Shown here: positions 1 through 9,263 of the stretch, piece after piece
Numbering within the stretch: position 1 is the stretch's first letter
How the letters are laid out: each line of letters opens with the position of its first letter
Origin: Rhodococcus sovatensis
Lineage (GTDB): Bacteria; Actinomycetota; Actinomycetes; Mycobacteriales; Mycobacteriaceae
Direction: 5' to 3'
Length of the DNA: 64,000 nt
Assembly (NCBI RefSeq): GCF_037327425.1
Contig: NZ_CP147846.1
Location: 1,240,001-1,304,000, forward strand
The notes under the pieces: generated by a model
Told to the model about the DNA's origin: nothing
Seen by the model: the letters and a program-made list of their open reading frames with translations, nothing else
Databases searched by the model: none
Position numbers and translations under genes: made by a program

Positions 1-1643
1 GCCGGGTCGTGGCGGAGAAGCGACCGTACCTGCACAGTGTCGGTCACTCCGAGCGAAGCGGTGAGTCGATCGAACCCAGACTGTCGTTGCAGTGGTGGGT
101 CAAGGTCGACGGTCTGGCCAAAGCTGCGGGCGATGCAGTTCGCAATGGCGACACGGTCATTCACCCGGCAAGTCAGGAACCACGTTGGTTCGCCTGGGTC
201 GACAACATGCACGACTGGTGTATCTCACGCCAGCTGTGGTGGGGACACCGCATCCCGATCTGGTACGGACCCGACGGCGAAACCGTCTGTCTCGGTCCGG
301 ACGAAACTGCTCCGGAAGGGTGGGAACAGGACCCGGACGTCCTCGACACCTGGTTCTCGTCCGGACTGTGGCCGTTCTCGACGATGGGATGGCCGCAAGC
401 TACCGACGATCTCGCGAAGTTCTATCCGACGTCTGTTCTCGTCACCGGTTACGACATTCTGTTCTTCTGGGTGGCGCGGATGATGATGTTCGGTACCTAC
501 GTGTCCTCCGACGCGTCGGTCACCGCCGGAGAGGGCGGCGGTCAGGTTCCATTCACGGACATCTTCCTGCATGGCCTCGTCCGAGACCAGCACGGCAAGA
601 AGATGTCCAAGTCGCGAGGCAACGGCATCGATCCGCTCGACTGGGTCGACCGTTTCGGTGCGGACGCACTGCGATTCACCCTCGCGCGCGGAGCCAATCC
701 GGGAGCGGATCTGTCGGTCGGCGAGGATCATGCGCAGTCCTCCCGCAACTTCGCCAACAAGCTGTTCAATGCGACGAAGTTTGCGCTCATGAACGGCGCT
801 GCGCCGGAGCAGCTTCCGGCGCGCGTGGAGCTCACCGACGCCGACCGGTGGATACTCGATCGTCTCGATCACGTTCGGGCAGAGGTCGATACGGCGTTCG
901 AGCGATACGAGTTCAGCAAGGCATGCGAGGCTCTCTATCATTTCGCTTGGGACGAGGTGTGCGACTGGTACCTCGAAATCGCGAAGGTGCAGTTCTCCGA
1001 CGAGGCGCAGGCGGCACCGACCCGGGCAGTGCTCGGTAACGTGCTCGACGCACTGCTCCGGCTGTTGCACCCCGTCATTCCATTCGTCACCGAAACGCTG
1101 TGGAAGGTGTTGACCGGGGGAGAGTCCATCGTGGTCGCATCCTGGCCGACAGCCTCTGAGGTCGATGCCGATGCACTTGCTGCGCAACGTGTTTCCGACA
1201 TGCAGAAGCTCATCACCGAGGTCCGTCGATTCCGTAGCGACCAGGGCCTCAAGCCGTCGCAGAAGGTCGCTGCCACGCTCATCGGGATCGAGGCGGCTGA
1301 CCTCGTCGCGCAGGTTCCCGCGACCCGTGCGCTCGCGAAACTCACCGAACCCGCTGACGGCTTCAATGCCACGGCCTCGGTCGAGGTCCGTCTGTCTCAG
1401 GCAACCGTGACGGTGGAACTCGACACCTCGGGAACGGTCGATCTCGTCGCCGAACGGGCGAGGCTGGTCAAAGACCTCGCGGCTGCGGAGAAGGAGCTCG
1501 GCCAGACGACCGGCAAGCTCGGAAACGATGCGTTCCTCGCCAAGGCGCCGGATGCCGTCGTCGACAAGATCCGTTCGCGTCAGCAGATCGCCACCGAGGA
1601 GATCGCGCGCATTCAGGCCCGCCTCGAAGCGATGGGCCAGTAG
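1..1643 (+). CDS. valS: Valine--tRNA ligase, C-terminal part (5' truncated by window edge)
   Basis: Class I aminoacyl-tRNA synthetase that charges tRNA(Val) in the cytoplasm. The frame is open from base 3, so the N-terminal half with the HIGH signature lies outside the window. Visible: the editing/catalytic junction around WGHRIPIWYG, the KMSKSRGN signature near base 600, the anticodon-binding helical domain (KVQFSDEAQ..., HPVIPFVTETLW) and the C-terminal tRNA-binding coiled coil of roughly the last 65 residues. The stop overlaps the folC start by one base, so valS and folC are probably co-transcribed. Residues and order are ordinary for the family; the call is secure. Confidence 0.97.
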   Translation, partial: RVVAEKRPYLHSVGHSERSGESIEPRLSLQWWVKVDGLAKAAGDAVRNGDTVIHPASQEPRWFAWVDNMHDWCISRQLWWGHRIPIWYGPDGETVCLGPDETAPEGWEQDPDVLDTWFSSGLWPFSTMGWPQATDDLAKFYPTSVLVTGYDILFFWVARMMMFGTYVSSDASVTAGEGGGQVPFTDIFLHGLVRDQHGKKMSKSRGNGIDPLDWVDRFGADALRFTLARGANPGADLSVGEDHAQSSRNFANKLFNATKFALMNGAAPEQLPARVELTDADRWILDRLDHVRAEVDTAFERYEFSKACEALYHFAWDEVCDWYLEIAKVQFSDEAQAAPTRAVLGNVLDALLRLLHPVIPFVTETLWKVLTGGESIVVASWPTASEVDADALAAQRVSDMQKLITEVRRFRSDQGLKPSQKVAATLIGIEAADLVAQVPATRALAKLTEPADGFNATASVEVRLSQATVTVELDTSGTVDLVAERARLVKDLAAAEKELGQTTGKLGNDAFLAKAPDAVVDKIRSRQQIATEEIARIQARLEAMGQ

Positions 1644-3067
1644 TGAGCGAATTCGAGACACCGAGCGTCGATCCGGGCCCGGTCGATCTCGCCGAGATGG
1701 CGCTCGTCGAAGCGGAACTCGACAAGCGTTGGCCCGAGACGAAGATCGAGCCGAGCATCTCGCGGATCGCAGCGTTGATGGATCTGCTCGGTTCGCCGCA
1801 GAAGGCGTATCCGTCGATTCACGTCGCGGGTACGAACGGCAAGACCTCGGTGACACGCATGATCGATGCCTTGCTGACGCACTTCCACCGTCGGACAGGA
1901 CGCACGACTAGCCCGCACCTGCAGCTGGCGACCGAGCGCATCAGTATCGACGGCAAGCCGATTTCGCCTCGGCTCTATGTCGATACCTACAACGAGATCG
2001 CGCCGTTCGTGGACATGATCGATGCGCAGTCCGAGGCCGCAGGCGGCCCGAGGATGAGCAAGTTCGAGGTGACCACTGCGATGGCCTTCGCAGCGTTCGC
2101 CGAGGCTCCGGTCGAGGTGGCCGTCGTCGAGGTGGGTTTGGGCGGGCGCTGGGACGCCACCAACGTCGTCGACGGTGAAGTTGCGGTGATCACGCCGATC
2201 GACGTCGACCACGTCGAATTCCTCGGCTCGGATCTCGCTGGCATCGCAGGGGAGAAAGCCGGGATCATCAAGAAGGCTCCCGAACGACTTGTGCCCCGCG
2301 ATATTGTCGCGATCATCGCCGAGCAGAAGCCTGAGGTGGCCGAGGTTCTCCTTCGCGCTGCCGTCGAGGCCGATGCTGCTGTTGCGCGCCAGGGTTCGGA
2401 GTTCCGGGTGCTCGCCCGCAGAATCGCAGTCGGCGGTCAGCAGCTGGAATTGCAGGGTCTCGGCGGTGTCTACACCGATATCTTTCTGCCGCTGCACGGC
2501 GAGCACCAGGCGCACAATGCGTCTCTGGCGCTCGCTGCCGTCGAAGCGTTCTTCGGGGCAGGCGCAGACAGACAACTCGACGTGGAGACCGTGCAGGCAG
2601 CATTCGCATCGATCGTCAATCCCGGTCGGCTGGAACGGGTTCGCAACGCGCCCACGGTATTCGTCGATGCGGCCCACAATCCGCACGGGGCGCGGGCACT
2701 CGCGGCAACCTTGGCTGCGGAATTCGACTTTCGCAAGCTTGTCGGGGTCGTCAGCGTCATGGGCGACAAGGACGTCGATGCCATGCTTACCGTCCTCGAG
2801 CCGGTGTTCGACGAGATAGTGGTCACGCACAACGGATCACCGCGGGCCATGGACGTCGAGGAGCTGGCCAACATTGCGGTGGCCAAATTCGGTGACGAAC
2901 GCGTCGTCGTGTCTCCGACGCTCGCCGATGCCGTGGAGACGGCGATCGGGCTGGCCGAAGAAGTGGGCGACCCAGGCGAAGCTGTATCGGGTGCTGGAGT
3001 GATCGTGACCGGTTCGGTCGTGACGGCCGGCGCTGCGAGGAGTTTGTTCGGAAAGGAACCCGTATGA
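1643..3067 (+). CDS. folC: Bifunctional dihydrofolate synthase / folylpolyglutamate synthase
   Basis: Mur-ligase-type enzyme that adds glutamate to dihydropteroate and then to reduced folates, using ATP. 474 aa from a GTG start that overlaps the valS TAG. The P-loop reads HVAGTNGKTSVTRM near residue 63. It is followed by the folate/Mg-binding stretch VVEVGLGGRWDATN and the C-terminal Mur domain motif FVDAAHNPHGA. The length fits the family. The last four bases overlap the next start (ATGA), suggesting translational coupling. The same valS-folC-DUF4233-ndk order is known from mycobacteria, which supports the assignment. Confidence 0.96.
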   Translation: MSEFETPSVDPGPVDLAEMALVEAELDKRWPETKIEPSISRIAALMDLLGSPQKAYPSIHVAGTNGKTSVTRMIDALLTHFHRRTGRTTSPHLQLATERISIDGKPISPRLYVDTYNEIAPFVDMIDAQSEAAGGPRMSKFEVTTAMAFAAFAEAPVEVAVVEVGLGGRWDATNVVDGEVAVITPIDVDHVEFLGSDLAGIAGEKAGIIKKAPERLVPRDIVAIIAEQKPEVAEVLLRAAVEADAAVARQGSEFRVLARRIAVGGQQLELQGLGGVYTDIFLPLHGEHQAHNASLALAAVEAFFGAGADRQLDVETVQAAFASIVNPGRLERVRNAPTVFVDAAHNPHGARALAATLAAEFDFRKLVGVVSVMGDKDVDAMLTVLEPVFDEIVVTHNGSPRAMDVEELANIAVAKFGDERVVVSPTLADAVETAIGLAEEVGDPGEAVSGAGVIVTGSVVTAGAARSLFGKEPV

Positions 3068-3474
3068 GTGAGGACGGCTCGGAGACCGACGCCCCCAGGT
3101 TCAAACCGCCGATCAACGACCCGTGGAAGGGATTCCGAGGTGTCTGCGCGGGCACCCTCATACTCGAGATGATCGTCGTGCTGCTGGCATTGCCCGTCGT
3201 GTCGACGGTCGGAGGCGGTCTGAGCTGGTTCTCCACTCTCTACATCGTCGGGCTTGCCGTGTTGATGGTCCTGGCCAGCGGAATGCAGCGTCGCCCACAA
3301 GGCATGCAGATCAATCTCGTAATTCAGGTGCTTGTGTTGCTCGGGGTGTTCATCCATCTGTCGATAGGAATCGTCGGGCTGATCTTCGGGGCGGTGTGGT
3401 TGTACCTTCTGTACTTGCGCCGGGACATCACCCGTCGGATCGAGCGTGGCCAGCTGTACGGCCAGCGAGAGTGA
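3064..3474 (+). CDS. DUF4233 family small integral membrane protein
   Basis: 136 aa; start ATG shares ATGA with the folC stop. A hydrophilic N-terminus of about 28 residues (basic patch near WKGFRG) is followed by about four hydrophobic segments: roughly residues 29-48, 52-72, 79-95 and 98-117. It ends in an Arg-rich cytoplasmic tail (RRDITRRIERGQ). It sits between folC and ndk as in mycobacteria, where the homologue carries only the DUF4233 name. No catalytic motif is visible, and co-transcription with folC is the only hint to its role. Confidence 0.85.
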   Translation: MSEDGSETDAPRFKPPINDPWKGFRGVCAGTLILEMIVVLLALPVVSTVGGGLSWFSTLYIVGLAVLMVLASGMQRRPQGMQINLVIQVLVLLGVFIHLSIGIVGLIFGAVWLYLLYLRRDITRRIERGQLYGQRE

Positions 3475-3541
3475 TAGCAAGAGTGATCAAGAGTGATACT
3501 GACGAGCGACGCTGACCGACCGTCTACTACTGTCTGTTGTC

Positions 3542-3955
3542 GTGACTGAGCGCACCCTTGTACTTATCAAGCCCGACGGAGTTGCCCGCCGCTACGTGGG
3601 AGAAATCCTCGGCCGCATCGAGAAGAAGGGACTGAGCATCGCAGCACTCGAGCTCAAGTCCGTTCCGCGCGAGCTGGCCAGTGCCCACTACGCCGAACAC
3701 GAGAGCAAGCCGTTCTTTCCGGACCTGCTCGAGTTCATTACCTCGGGCCCGGTCGTAGCCGCAGTGCTGGAAGGCCCACGTGCCATCGCAGCGTTCCGTC
3801 AGATTGCGGGTGGTACCGACCCGGTGGGCAAAGCGGTGCCGGGCACAATCCGCGCCGACCTCGCCCTCGACGGTCAGCAGAACCTCGTGCACGGGTCCGA
3901 TTCGGTCGAGTCCGCGGAACGCGAGATATCTCTCTGGTTCCCCGGCCTGTCCTGA
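3542..3955 (+). CDS. ndk: Nucleoside diphosphate kinase
   Basis: Transfers the gamma-phosphate of ATP to nucleoside diphosphates through a phosphohistidine. 137 aa, the normal compact bacterial length. The start reads MTERTLVLIKPDGV. The catalytic histidine is H117 in NLVHGSDS, and the nucleotide-binding stretch FRQIAGGTDPVGKAVPGTIRADLA is intact. The GTG start has no convincing Shine-Dalgarno sequence; a TACTGT hexamer about 9-14 bases upstream would allow a leaderless mRNA (inference). A strong hairpin follows at 3973-4015. Confidence 0.97.
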   Translation: MTERTLVLIKPDGVARRYVGEILGRIEKKGLSIAALELKSVPRELASAHYAEHESKPFFPDLLEFITSGPVVAAVLEGPRAIAAFRQIAGGTDPVGKAVPGTIRADLALDGQQNLVHGSDSVESAEREISLWFPGLS

Positions 3956-3972
3956 TCCCGCGGACGGCACAG

Positions 3973-4015
3973 CCCGCCACGCCGCCGATGGTGCTTTCTT
4001 CGGCGGTATGGCGGG
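3973..4015 (+). terminator. Hairpin terminator after ndk
   Basis: Inverted repeat with arms CCCGCCACGCCGCC (3973-3986) and GGCGGTATGGCGGG (4002-4015), loop of 15 bases: 14 positions with one mismatch and one G-U pair. There is no U tract, as is common for actinobacterial hairpin terminators. It starts 18 bases after the ndk stop. Confidence 0.7.
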
Positions 4016-4162
4016 ACCACTACTCCGGTGTGGGATACTCGTGAAGGTTGCTTCACAGTTCGAGTTCCACCGAAGGACACGCTTCAGCAGTAATTTCAGC
4101 CCAGTACCGCTAGACAATCAGGACTTCTAGACCCGCAGGATTGCTACACCAGCAGGACGATC

Positions 4163-4184
4163 GAACGCCACGACAGTGGCGTTC
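4163..4184 (+). promoter_or_regulatory. Stem-loop in the long untranslated region before rne
   Basis: The 3956-4485 stretch (530 bases) between ndk and rne holds no convincing gene. Besides the ndk terminator it contains a perfect 9-bp hairpin, GAACGCCAC / GTGGCGTTC, with loop GACA. The start codon of rne is 300 bases further on, preceded by GAGGAGA. Long structured 5' leaders on RNase E mRNAs are known to serve autoregulation in other bacteria; a similar role here is inference. Confidence 0.45.
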
Positions 4185-4485
4185 TCGTGACAGCAACCGG
4201 ATGACTCCGGAGTGTGCGATGCCCGTCATCGCTGCCGACGGCGAGGGGACACCCTTGCCGCCTCAGGCATGCTTGATGATCAGGCGCTCGTACTCGAAGG
4301 ACACAAAAAGCCATCCAGCCAGGCACCGCGCTCGGCGCACCGGCCACTTGCCGTGGACAGTGCACCAGGTGCGGAGCAAGACCAGACGACACTGACGTCA
4401 AACCTTTCGTCAGGACACAAGGATTGCCCTCGCGTGGCCGCGTCACACTTCAGGTGGACGCGCCCGGGGGCCCGAGGAGACATAC

Positions 4486-7400
4486 GTGGCCGATCAAGCC
4501 CCGCCCGAAGATGTACAGAATTCGAACACGGGAAGTTCTGCAGGTGGCGCAGATGCGTCCGCTGTGGCAACTCCGTCGTTCCCCGACCGCCTGCGTGTGC
4601 ACGCTTTGGCCAAGATCATCGGTGTCACCAGCAAGCAGGTGCTCGCCAAGCTCGGTGACCTTGGCATCGAAGCACGCAGCGCGCAATCCAGCCTCGGCCG
4701 CGACGTCGCCGAGACCGTGCATGCGGCCTTCACGACGCCTGAAGACACTGCGGCTGCGCCGGTAGCGGTCGATGCACCGGCTGTGGAGGAGAAGGCTGGA
4801 GAGGAGAAGGCTGGGGAGGAACCTGCTGCTCAGGAACCTGCTGTCGACAAGCCAGCAGAGTCGAAGCCAGCAGAGCCCACGCAGGCAGTTGCCGAGCCGA
4901 CCGGGTTGTTCTCCACCGAAGACGTCGCCGTAGCCACCGAGCGTGCTCCAGGCGACCGTCCCGCATTCACCGGACCGTTGTTCTTGCAGCCCGAGGCTGT
5001 CGCCGAGGCGCCACGTGCACGTCGGCGCAGTAAGAAGGCTGCAGGCCCTGCAGTCGACGCCAATGCGACCGACGGTATGTCCGAGTCGACCGGAAGTGTC
5101 ACGTCCGAGTCCGCAGGCGCTACTGCGGACGCAGCGGTCACCGCTACGCCCGAAACGGTAGGCAGTGACGCGAAGAAGTCCAGCGACGAGAACTCGAAGA
5201 CGGGTTCCGGCAATGAGCTCGTCGATACCGACGACGCCCGTGCCGAGTCGGATTCCTCGGGTCAGGGCGACGAGGGTGACGACGGCGACGATCAGTCACA
5301 GCCTCGACGTCGCAGGCGAGGACGACGTGGCCGCGGTCGCGGTCGCGGCGACCAGTCGAGCGATGGAACCTCCGAGGACGGCGACAGCGACGACGAGAGT
5401 CAGGCAAGTTCCGACGGCCAGGAGTCGTCCGTCGAGAATGCAGATTCGGAGTCGGACGAAGAATCATCGGCCGACGGGGATTCGTCGACCGATTCGGAGT
5501 CCGGTAGCGAGGACAAGCCCAGTGGTGAACGCCGCTCGCGTCGGCGTAGTCGATCGCGCGGGGGGTCCAGAGCGGCCGACTCGTCCTCCGAGGATGAGTC
5601 GACTCCGCCCGCCGAGACGGACGCCGAGGATTCCGCGGCAGACGCGTCTGCCGACGACACCGACGACGACCAGGACGAGTCGGATGGTTCGAGCCGTCGC
5701 AGGCGTCGGCGCCGTCGTCGTCGCAGTTCTGGAGAGGCGTCCTCCGATGCTGCGTCGTCCGAGGATGATCCGCCGAACACGGTGGTCCACGAGCGGGAGC
5801 CCCGCAACAAGCCGCGTACCAAAGACGAGGTTCAGGGAATCAGCGGGTCCACCCGCCTGGAAGCGAAGCGTCAGCGGCGCCGCGACGGGCGAGACGCCGG
5901 TCGCCGTCGTCCGCCGATCCTGACCGAGTCGGAGTTCCTGGCTCGTCGTGAATCCGTCGACCGTGTAATGGTCGTCCGCGAGAAGTCGTTCCCTGATCAC
6001 GGTGATACCACTCAGGTGGCTGTCCTGGAAGACGGCGTGCTCGTCGAGCACTTCGTCACGAGCAGCGCGTCGGCCTCCATGGTCGGAAACGTGTACCTCG
6101 GCCGGGTGCAGAATGTGCTGCCGAGCATGGAAGCGGCGTTCATCGACATCGGCCGTGGTCGTAACGGCGTGCTGTATGCCGGTGAAGTCAACTGGGACGC
6201 CGCAGGTCTGGGCGGCAACTCGCGCAAGATCGAGCAGGCGCTCAAGCCGGGTGACCAGGTACTGGTTCAGGTGAGCAAGGATCCTGTCGGGCACAAGGGC
6301 GCCCGCTTGACGACCCAGCTCTCGCTGGCAGGTCGCTACCTCGTCTACGTCCCCGGTGGCAGTTCGACGGGCATCAGCCGCAAGCTTCCGGACACCGAAC
6401 GCAAGCGCCTGAAGGAAATCCTGCGCGAGATCGTGCCTGCGGAGGCCGGGGTCATCATTCGGACCGCCGCCGAGGGGGTCAGCGAGGAGGAACTCGCACG
6501 CGACGTCACGCGGTTGCAGGCGCAGTGGGCGACGATCGAAGAGGCATCGGCCAAGGCCGAGTCGAGCAAGGGCAGCCAGCCACAGACCCTGTACGAAGAG
6601 CCCGATCTTCTCGTCAAGGTCATCCGTGACCTGTTCAACGAGGACTTCGTCAAGCTTGTCATCGAGGGTGAGAAGGCCTGGACGACGACGTCGAACTACA
6701 TCGAAACCGTTGCCGCAGACATGCTGCCGAAGCTTCAGCGGCACGTCGTGGAGCCCGGCCAGCCGGATGTCTTCGAGGCGCATCGGATCGACGAGCAACT
6801 AGCGAAGGCACTGGATCGAAAGGTCTGGTTGCCCTCGGGCGGAACCCTCGTCATCGATCGCACAGAGGCTATGACCGTCGTCGACGTCAACACCGGCAAG
6901 TTCACCGGCGCAGGTGGAAATCTCGAAGAGACGGTCACCCGAAACAACCTCGAAGCTGCCGAAGAGGTCGTTCGACAGATGCGCTTGCGCGACATCGGCG
7001 GGATGATCGTCGTCGACTTCATCGACATGGTTCTCGAGCAGAATCGTGATCTTGTGCTCCGCAGGCTGACCGAAGCACTCGGACGCGATCGGACGCGTCA
7101 TCAGGTGTCCGAGGTGACGTCGCTCGGACTGGTCCAGATGACACGAAAGAAGTTGGGAACTGGTCTGGTCGAAGCGTTCTCGACCAACTGTGAGCACTGC
7201 CAGGGCCGAGGAATCATCGTTCATCCGTTCCCGGTCGAGAGCAAGCCGGACGACGGTTCGCGGTCCAACTCTTCGCGGGGCGACTCGAGTACTCCACGCA
7301 AGCGGCGTGGTCGCGACAAGTCCGACAACGCCGGTTCCGGCGGAAGTGCGGGCTCCTCCGAGCATTCCGAAACTACGGCAGACCCCTCGATCAAGCGTGC

Positions 7401-8217
7401 GCATCCGGTTGCACTCGCCATGGCCGCCCATCACGACGACGTCGTCGCCGATGTCACGCCTGCCGATGTGATCGACAACGGGACCATCGACAACGGGGCC
7501 GACTCCGCCTCGGAGTCGACTCCGCAGATCATCGGCGCCTCGGAGGTTGCTGCTGCCCAGGGCAACAGTTCACCGGACACTCCCGAGGAGAACGCGACCG
7601 ATTCGTCCTCTGCACCCGCCGGCACGGCGTCTGCACCGGAGCCGAGCGAAGTTCCTGCCCGCCGCGGCGGTAGGAGCGGACGTCGTAAGGCGTCCAGGCC
7701 TGCCGCAGCGGCCCCCGCAGGTGCGCCGCTGGAACCCGCTGTAGAGGTTCCCTCGGATGTCGCTGTAGAGGTCCCCTCGGATGTCGCTGGCGAGGTTTCT
7801 TCGGAAGTCGCTGGCGAGGTCCCCTCGGATGTCGCTCAGGACTCCACGACGCCCGAACCTACGGTGTCCGATGCGGTGGCAGGTTCTGCTGAGCCGGATT
7901 CTGCAGCGTCGGAATCGAGTGCGGGGGATCCCTCCGGTTCGCCGGCAGCCGAGCCTGTCGTGAAGGCGAGACGCGGTAGGCGTGTAGCCAGGAAAGCGGC
8001 TGCACCCGCTGCAGAAGCGCCCGACGCAGGAACCGTGTTCGTGATTCCGGCTACCTCGGACGCTGGCACGGACGCCGACGAGCCGGCGCCGGCACCGGTG
8101 ACTGCTCCGGCTTTCACGCAGGTGGACAGCGTTGAAACTGTCCAAGAGGTGCCGGTGACCAAGCCTCGTCGACGTCGTGCCGCAGCGCGACCGGCCGGGC
8201 CTCCGGTCGACGCGTAG
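4486..8217 (+). CDS. rne: Ribonuclease E/G family endoribonuclease
   Basis: Single-strand-specific endoribonuclease for rRNA maturation and mRNA decay. 1243 aa from GTG with GAGGAGA upstream. In order: an N-terminal segment resembling the IF2 N-terminal domain (about 34-82, RLRVHALAKIIGV); a long disordered part with acidic runs and Arg-rich blocks (about 100-480); the S1 RNA-binding and RNase H-like core (about 488-790); the catalytic DNase I-like part with VVDVNTGKFTG near 795 and IGGMIVVDFIDM; the Zn-link TNCEHCQGRG near 898; and a low-complexity Ala/Glu/Arg tail. Both disordered arms surround the catalytic core, as in mycobacterial RNase E. Monocistronic by its flanking hairpins. Confidence 0.96.
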   Translation: MADQAPPEDVQNSNTGSSAGGADASAVATPSFPDRLRVHALAKIIGVTSKQVLAKLGDLGIEARSAQSSLGRDVAETVHAAFTTPEDTAAAPVAVDAPAVEEKAGEEKAGEEPAAQEPAVDKPAESKPAEPTQAVAEPTGLFSTEDVAVATERAPGDRPAFTGPLFLQPEAVAEAPRARRRSKKAAGPAVDANATDGMSESTGSVTSESAGATADAAVTATPETVGSDAKKSSDENSKTGSGNELVDTDDARAESDSSGQGDEGDDGDDQSQPRRRRRGRRGRGRGRGDQSSDGTSEDGDSDDESQASSDGQESSVENADSESDEESSADGDSSTDSESGSEDKPSGERRSRRRSRSRGGSRAADSSSEDESTPPAETDAEDSAADASADDTDDDQDESDGSSRRRRRRRRRRSSGEASSDAASSEDDPPNTVVHEREPRNKPRTKDEVQGISGSTRLEAKRQRRRDGRDAGRRRPPILTESEFLARRESVDRVMVVREKSFPDHGDTTQVAVLEDGVLVEHFVTSSASASMVGNVYLGRVQNVLPSMEAAFIDIGRGRNGVLYAGEVNWDAAGLGGNSRKIEQALKPGDQVLVQVSKDPVGHKGARLTTQLSLAGRYLVYVPGGSSTGISRKLPDTERKRLKEILREIVPAEAGVIIRTAAEGVSEEELARDVTRLQAQWATIEEASAKAESSKGSQPQTLYEEPDLLVKVIRDLFNEDFVKLVIEGEKAWTTTSNYIETVAADMLPKLQRHVVEPGQPDVFEAHRIDEQLAKALDRKVWLPSGGTLVIDRTEAMTVVDVNTGKFTGAGGNLEETVTRNNLEAAEEVVRQMRLRDIGGMIVVDFIDMVLEQNRDLVLRRLTEALGRDRTRHQVSEVTSLGLVQMTRKKLGTGLVEAFSTNCEHCQGRGIIVHPFPVESKPDDGSRSNSSRGDSSTPRKRRGRDKSDNAGSGGSAGSSEHSETTADPSIKRAHPVALAMAAHHDDVVADVTPADVIDNGTIDNGADSASESTPQIIGASEVAAAQGNSSPDTPEENATDSSSAPAGTASAPEPSEVPARRGGRSGRRKASRPAAAAPAGAPLEPAVEVPSDVAVEVPSDVAGEVSSEVAGEVPSDVAQDSTTPEPTVSDAVAGSAEPDSAASESSAGDPSGSPAAEPVVKARRGRRVARKAAAPAAEAPDAGTVFVIPATSDAGTDADEPAPAPVTAPAFTQVDSVETVQEVPVTKPRRRRAAARPAGPPVDA
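7741..7836 (+). repeat. Four tandem 24-bp units in the rne tail
   Basis: Four head-to-tail copies of a 24-base unit encode VEVPSDVA-like octapeptides (V/G-EVPSDVA, with one EVSSEVA variant). They lie in the disordered C-terminal tail of RNase E. Unit differences are mostly silent or conservative, which points to recent slippage or recombination; copy number may differ between strains. Confidence 0.85.
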
Positions 8218-8226
8218 GGGGCCGGA

Positions 8227-8255
8227 GACGGGCGGTTTGACCATGGCCGCCCGTC
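8227..8255 (+). terminator. Hairpin terminator after rne
   Basis: Perfect 9-bp inverted repeat GACGGGCGG (8227-8235) / CCGCCCGTC (8247-8255) with an 11-base loop, beginning 10 bases after the rne stop. No poly-U follows. It separates rne from the ribosomal protein pair. The rest of the rne-rplU gap shows no further gene. Confidence 0.7.
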
Positions 8256-8438
8256 TGCCGTAACCTTGATAAGTCGCTCCCGGTGACAGTGTTCTGCTAT
8301 GCCTTGACTCCGTTCGCGGTCCAGTTCGAGTGCCACGCAAACGTTCACACCCGGTAGCAAGAAACAATGCAAGATCAGACCAGTCGTGTTGCCGTGGGCA
8401 GCGCGAGCAAGTTCGAAGAAGCAAGGGGTAGCCCTCCG

Positions 8439-8750
8439 ATGGCAACGTACGCGATCGTCAAGACCGGCGGAAAGCAGTACAAGGTCGCTGTTGGTGACCT
8501 CGTCAAGGTCGAGAAGATCGAGGGAGCGCCCGGCACTGCTGTCTCGCTTGCTCCGGTCCTCGTCGTTGATGGATCCGACCTGACCACAGATGCAGACAAG
8601 CTGGCGAAGATCTCCGTCGCCGGTGAGATCGTCGAGCACACCAAGGGCCCGAAGATCCGCATCCACAAGTTCAAGAACAAGACCGGCTACCACAAGCGTC
8701 AGGGACACAGGCAGAAGCTGACTGTCCTCAAGGTCACCGGTATCAAGTAA
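8439..8750 (+). CDS. rplU: 50S ribosomal protein L21 (bL21)
   Basis: 103 aa, the usual bL21 length, from ATG with AAGGGG upstream. It begins MATYAIVKTGGKQYKV and ends in the rRNA-binding stretch KFKNKTGYHKRQGHRQ followed by the conserved LTVLKVTGI. An in-frame ATG 72 bases upstream is open but would add 24 non-conserved residues, so the canonical start is preferred. It forms an operon with rpmA, 66 bases downstream. Confidence 0.98.
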   Translation: MATYAIVKTGGKQYKVAVGDLVKVEKIEGAPGTAVSLAPVLVVDGSDLTTDADKLAKISVAGEIVEHTKGPKIRIHKFKNKTGYHKRQGHRQKLTVLKVTGIK

Positions 8751-8816
8751 CCAGTTCTCTCACAGCCGGTTTTGCTCGCGGAGCTGGCGTTCTTCTTACC
8801 CGAGGAGGGTACGCAC

Positions 8817-9080
8817 ATGGCACATAAGAAGGGTGCATCAAGCTCCCGTAACGGTCGCGACTCAAATGCTCAGCGCCTCGGCGTGAAGCGTTTCGGCGGC
8901 CAGACGGTCAGCGCAGGCGAGATCCTGGTTCGTCAGCGTGGCACTCACTTCCACCCCGGCGTCAACGTCGGCCGTGGCGGCGACGACACTCTGTTCGCTC
9001 TGTCCGCAGGCGCAGTCGAGTTCGGCGCCAAGCGTGGACGCAAGACCGTGAACATCGTTCCGGTCGCAGTCGAGGTCTAG
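8817..9080 (+). CDS. rpmA: 50S ribosomal protein L27 (bL27)
   Basis: 87 aa with the ordinary start MAHKKGASSSRNGRDSNAQRLGVKRFGGQ and the basic C-terminal KRGRKTVNIVP. A strong GAGGAGG lies a few bases before the ATG. The N-terminal tail has no cleavable extension like that of Firmicutes L27. Second gene of the rplU-rpmA pair and followed by a strong terminator. Confidence 0.98.
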   Translation: MAHKKGASSSRNGRDSNAQRLGVKRFGGQTVSAGEILVRQRGTHFHPGVNVGRGGDDTLFALSAGAVEFGAKRGRKTVNIVPVAVEV

Positions 9081-9155
9081 TCCTACACTGCATCATCTGC
9101 GTCGATACGTAGGTTGGAGAAGTCCGACCTACCAAGCGACGCGCCCAAGCCAGTC

Positions 9156-9199
9156 GATAAGGGCGGACCAGGGTCATTCAACCCGGGTCCGCCCTTATC
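9156..9199 (+). terminator. Strong hairpin terminator between rpmA and obgE
   Basis: Arms GATAAGGGCGGACC (9156-9169) and GGTCCGCCCTTATC (9186-9199) pair perfectly over 14 bp. After an A/G mismatch the stem continues with GGGT/ACCC, leaving a six-base loop, and a short T-rich stretch follows. It ends about 64 bases before obgE, so obgE probably has its own promoter in between. Confidence 0.8.
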
Positions 9200-9263
9200 G
9201 TCTTTCCTAGGGCATCGAACATTTCGGTCGGTAAGAACGACCGAGGAAGGATCGAAGGCAGCT

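Noticed and set aside
8367..8438. In-frame upstream start for rplU adding 24 residues.
   Set aside because: The L21 family begins at MATYAIVKTGGKQ and a ribosome-binding sequence stands before that ATG; the extension has no conserved residues.
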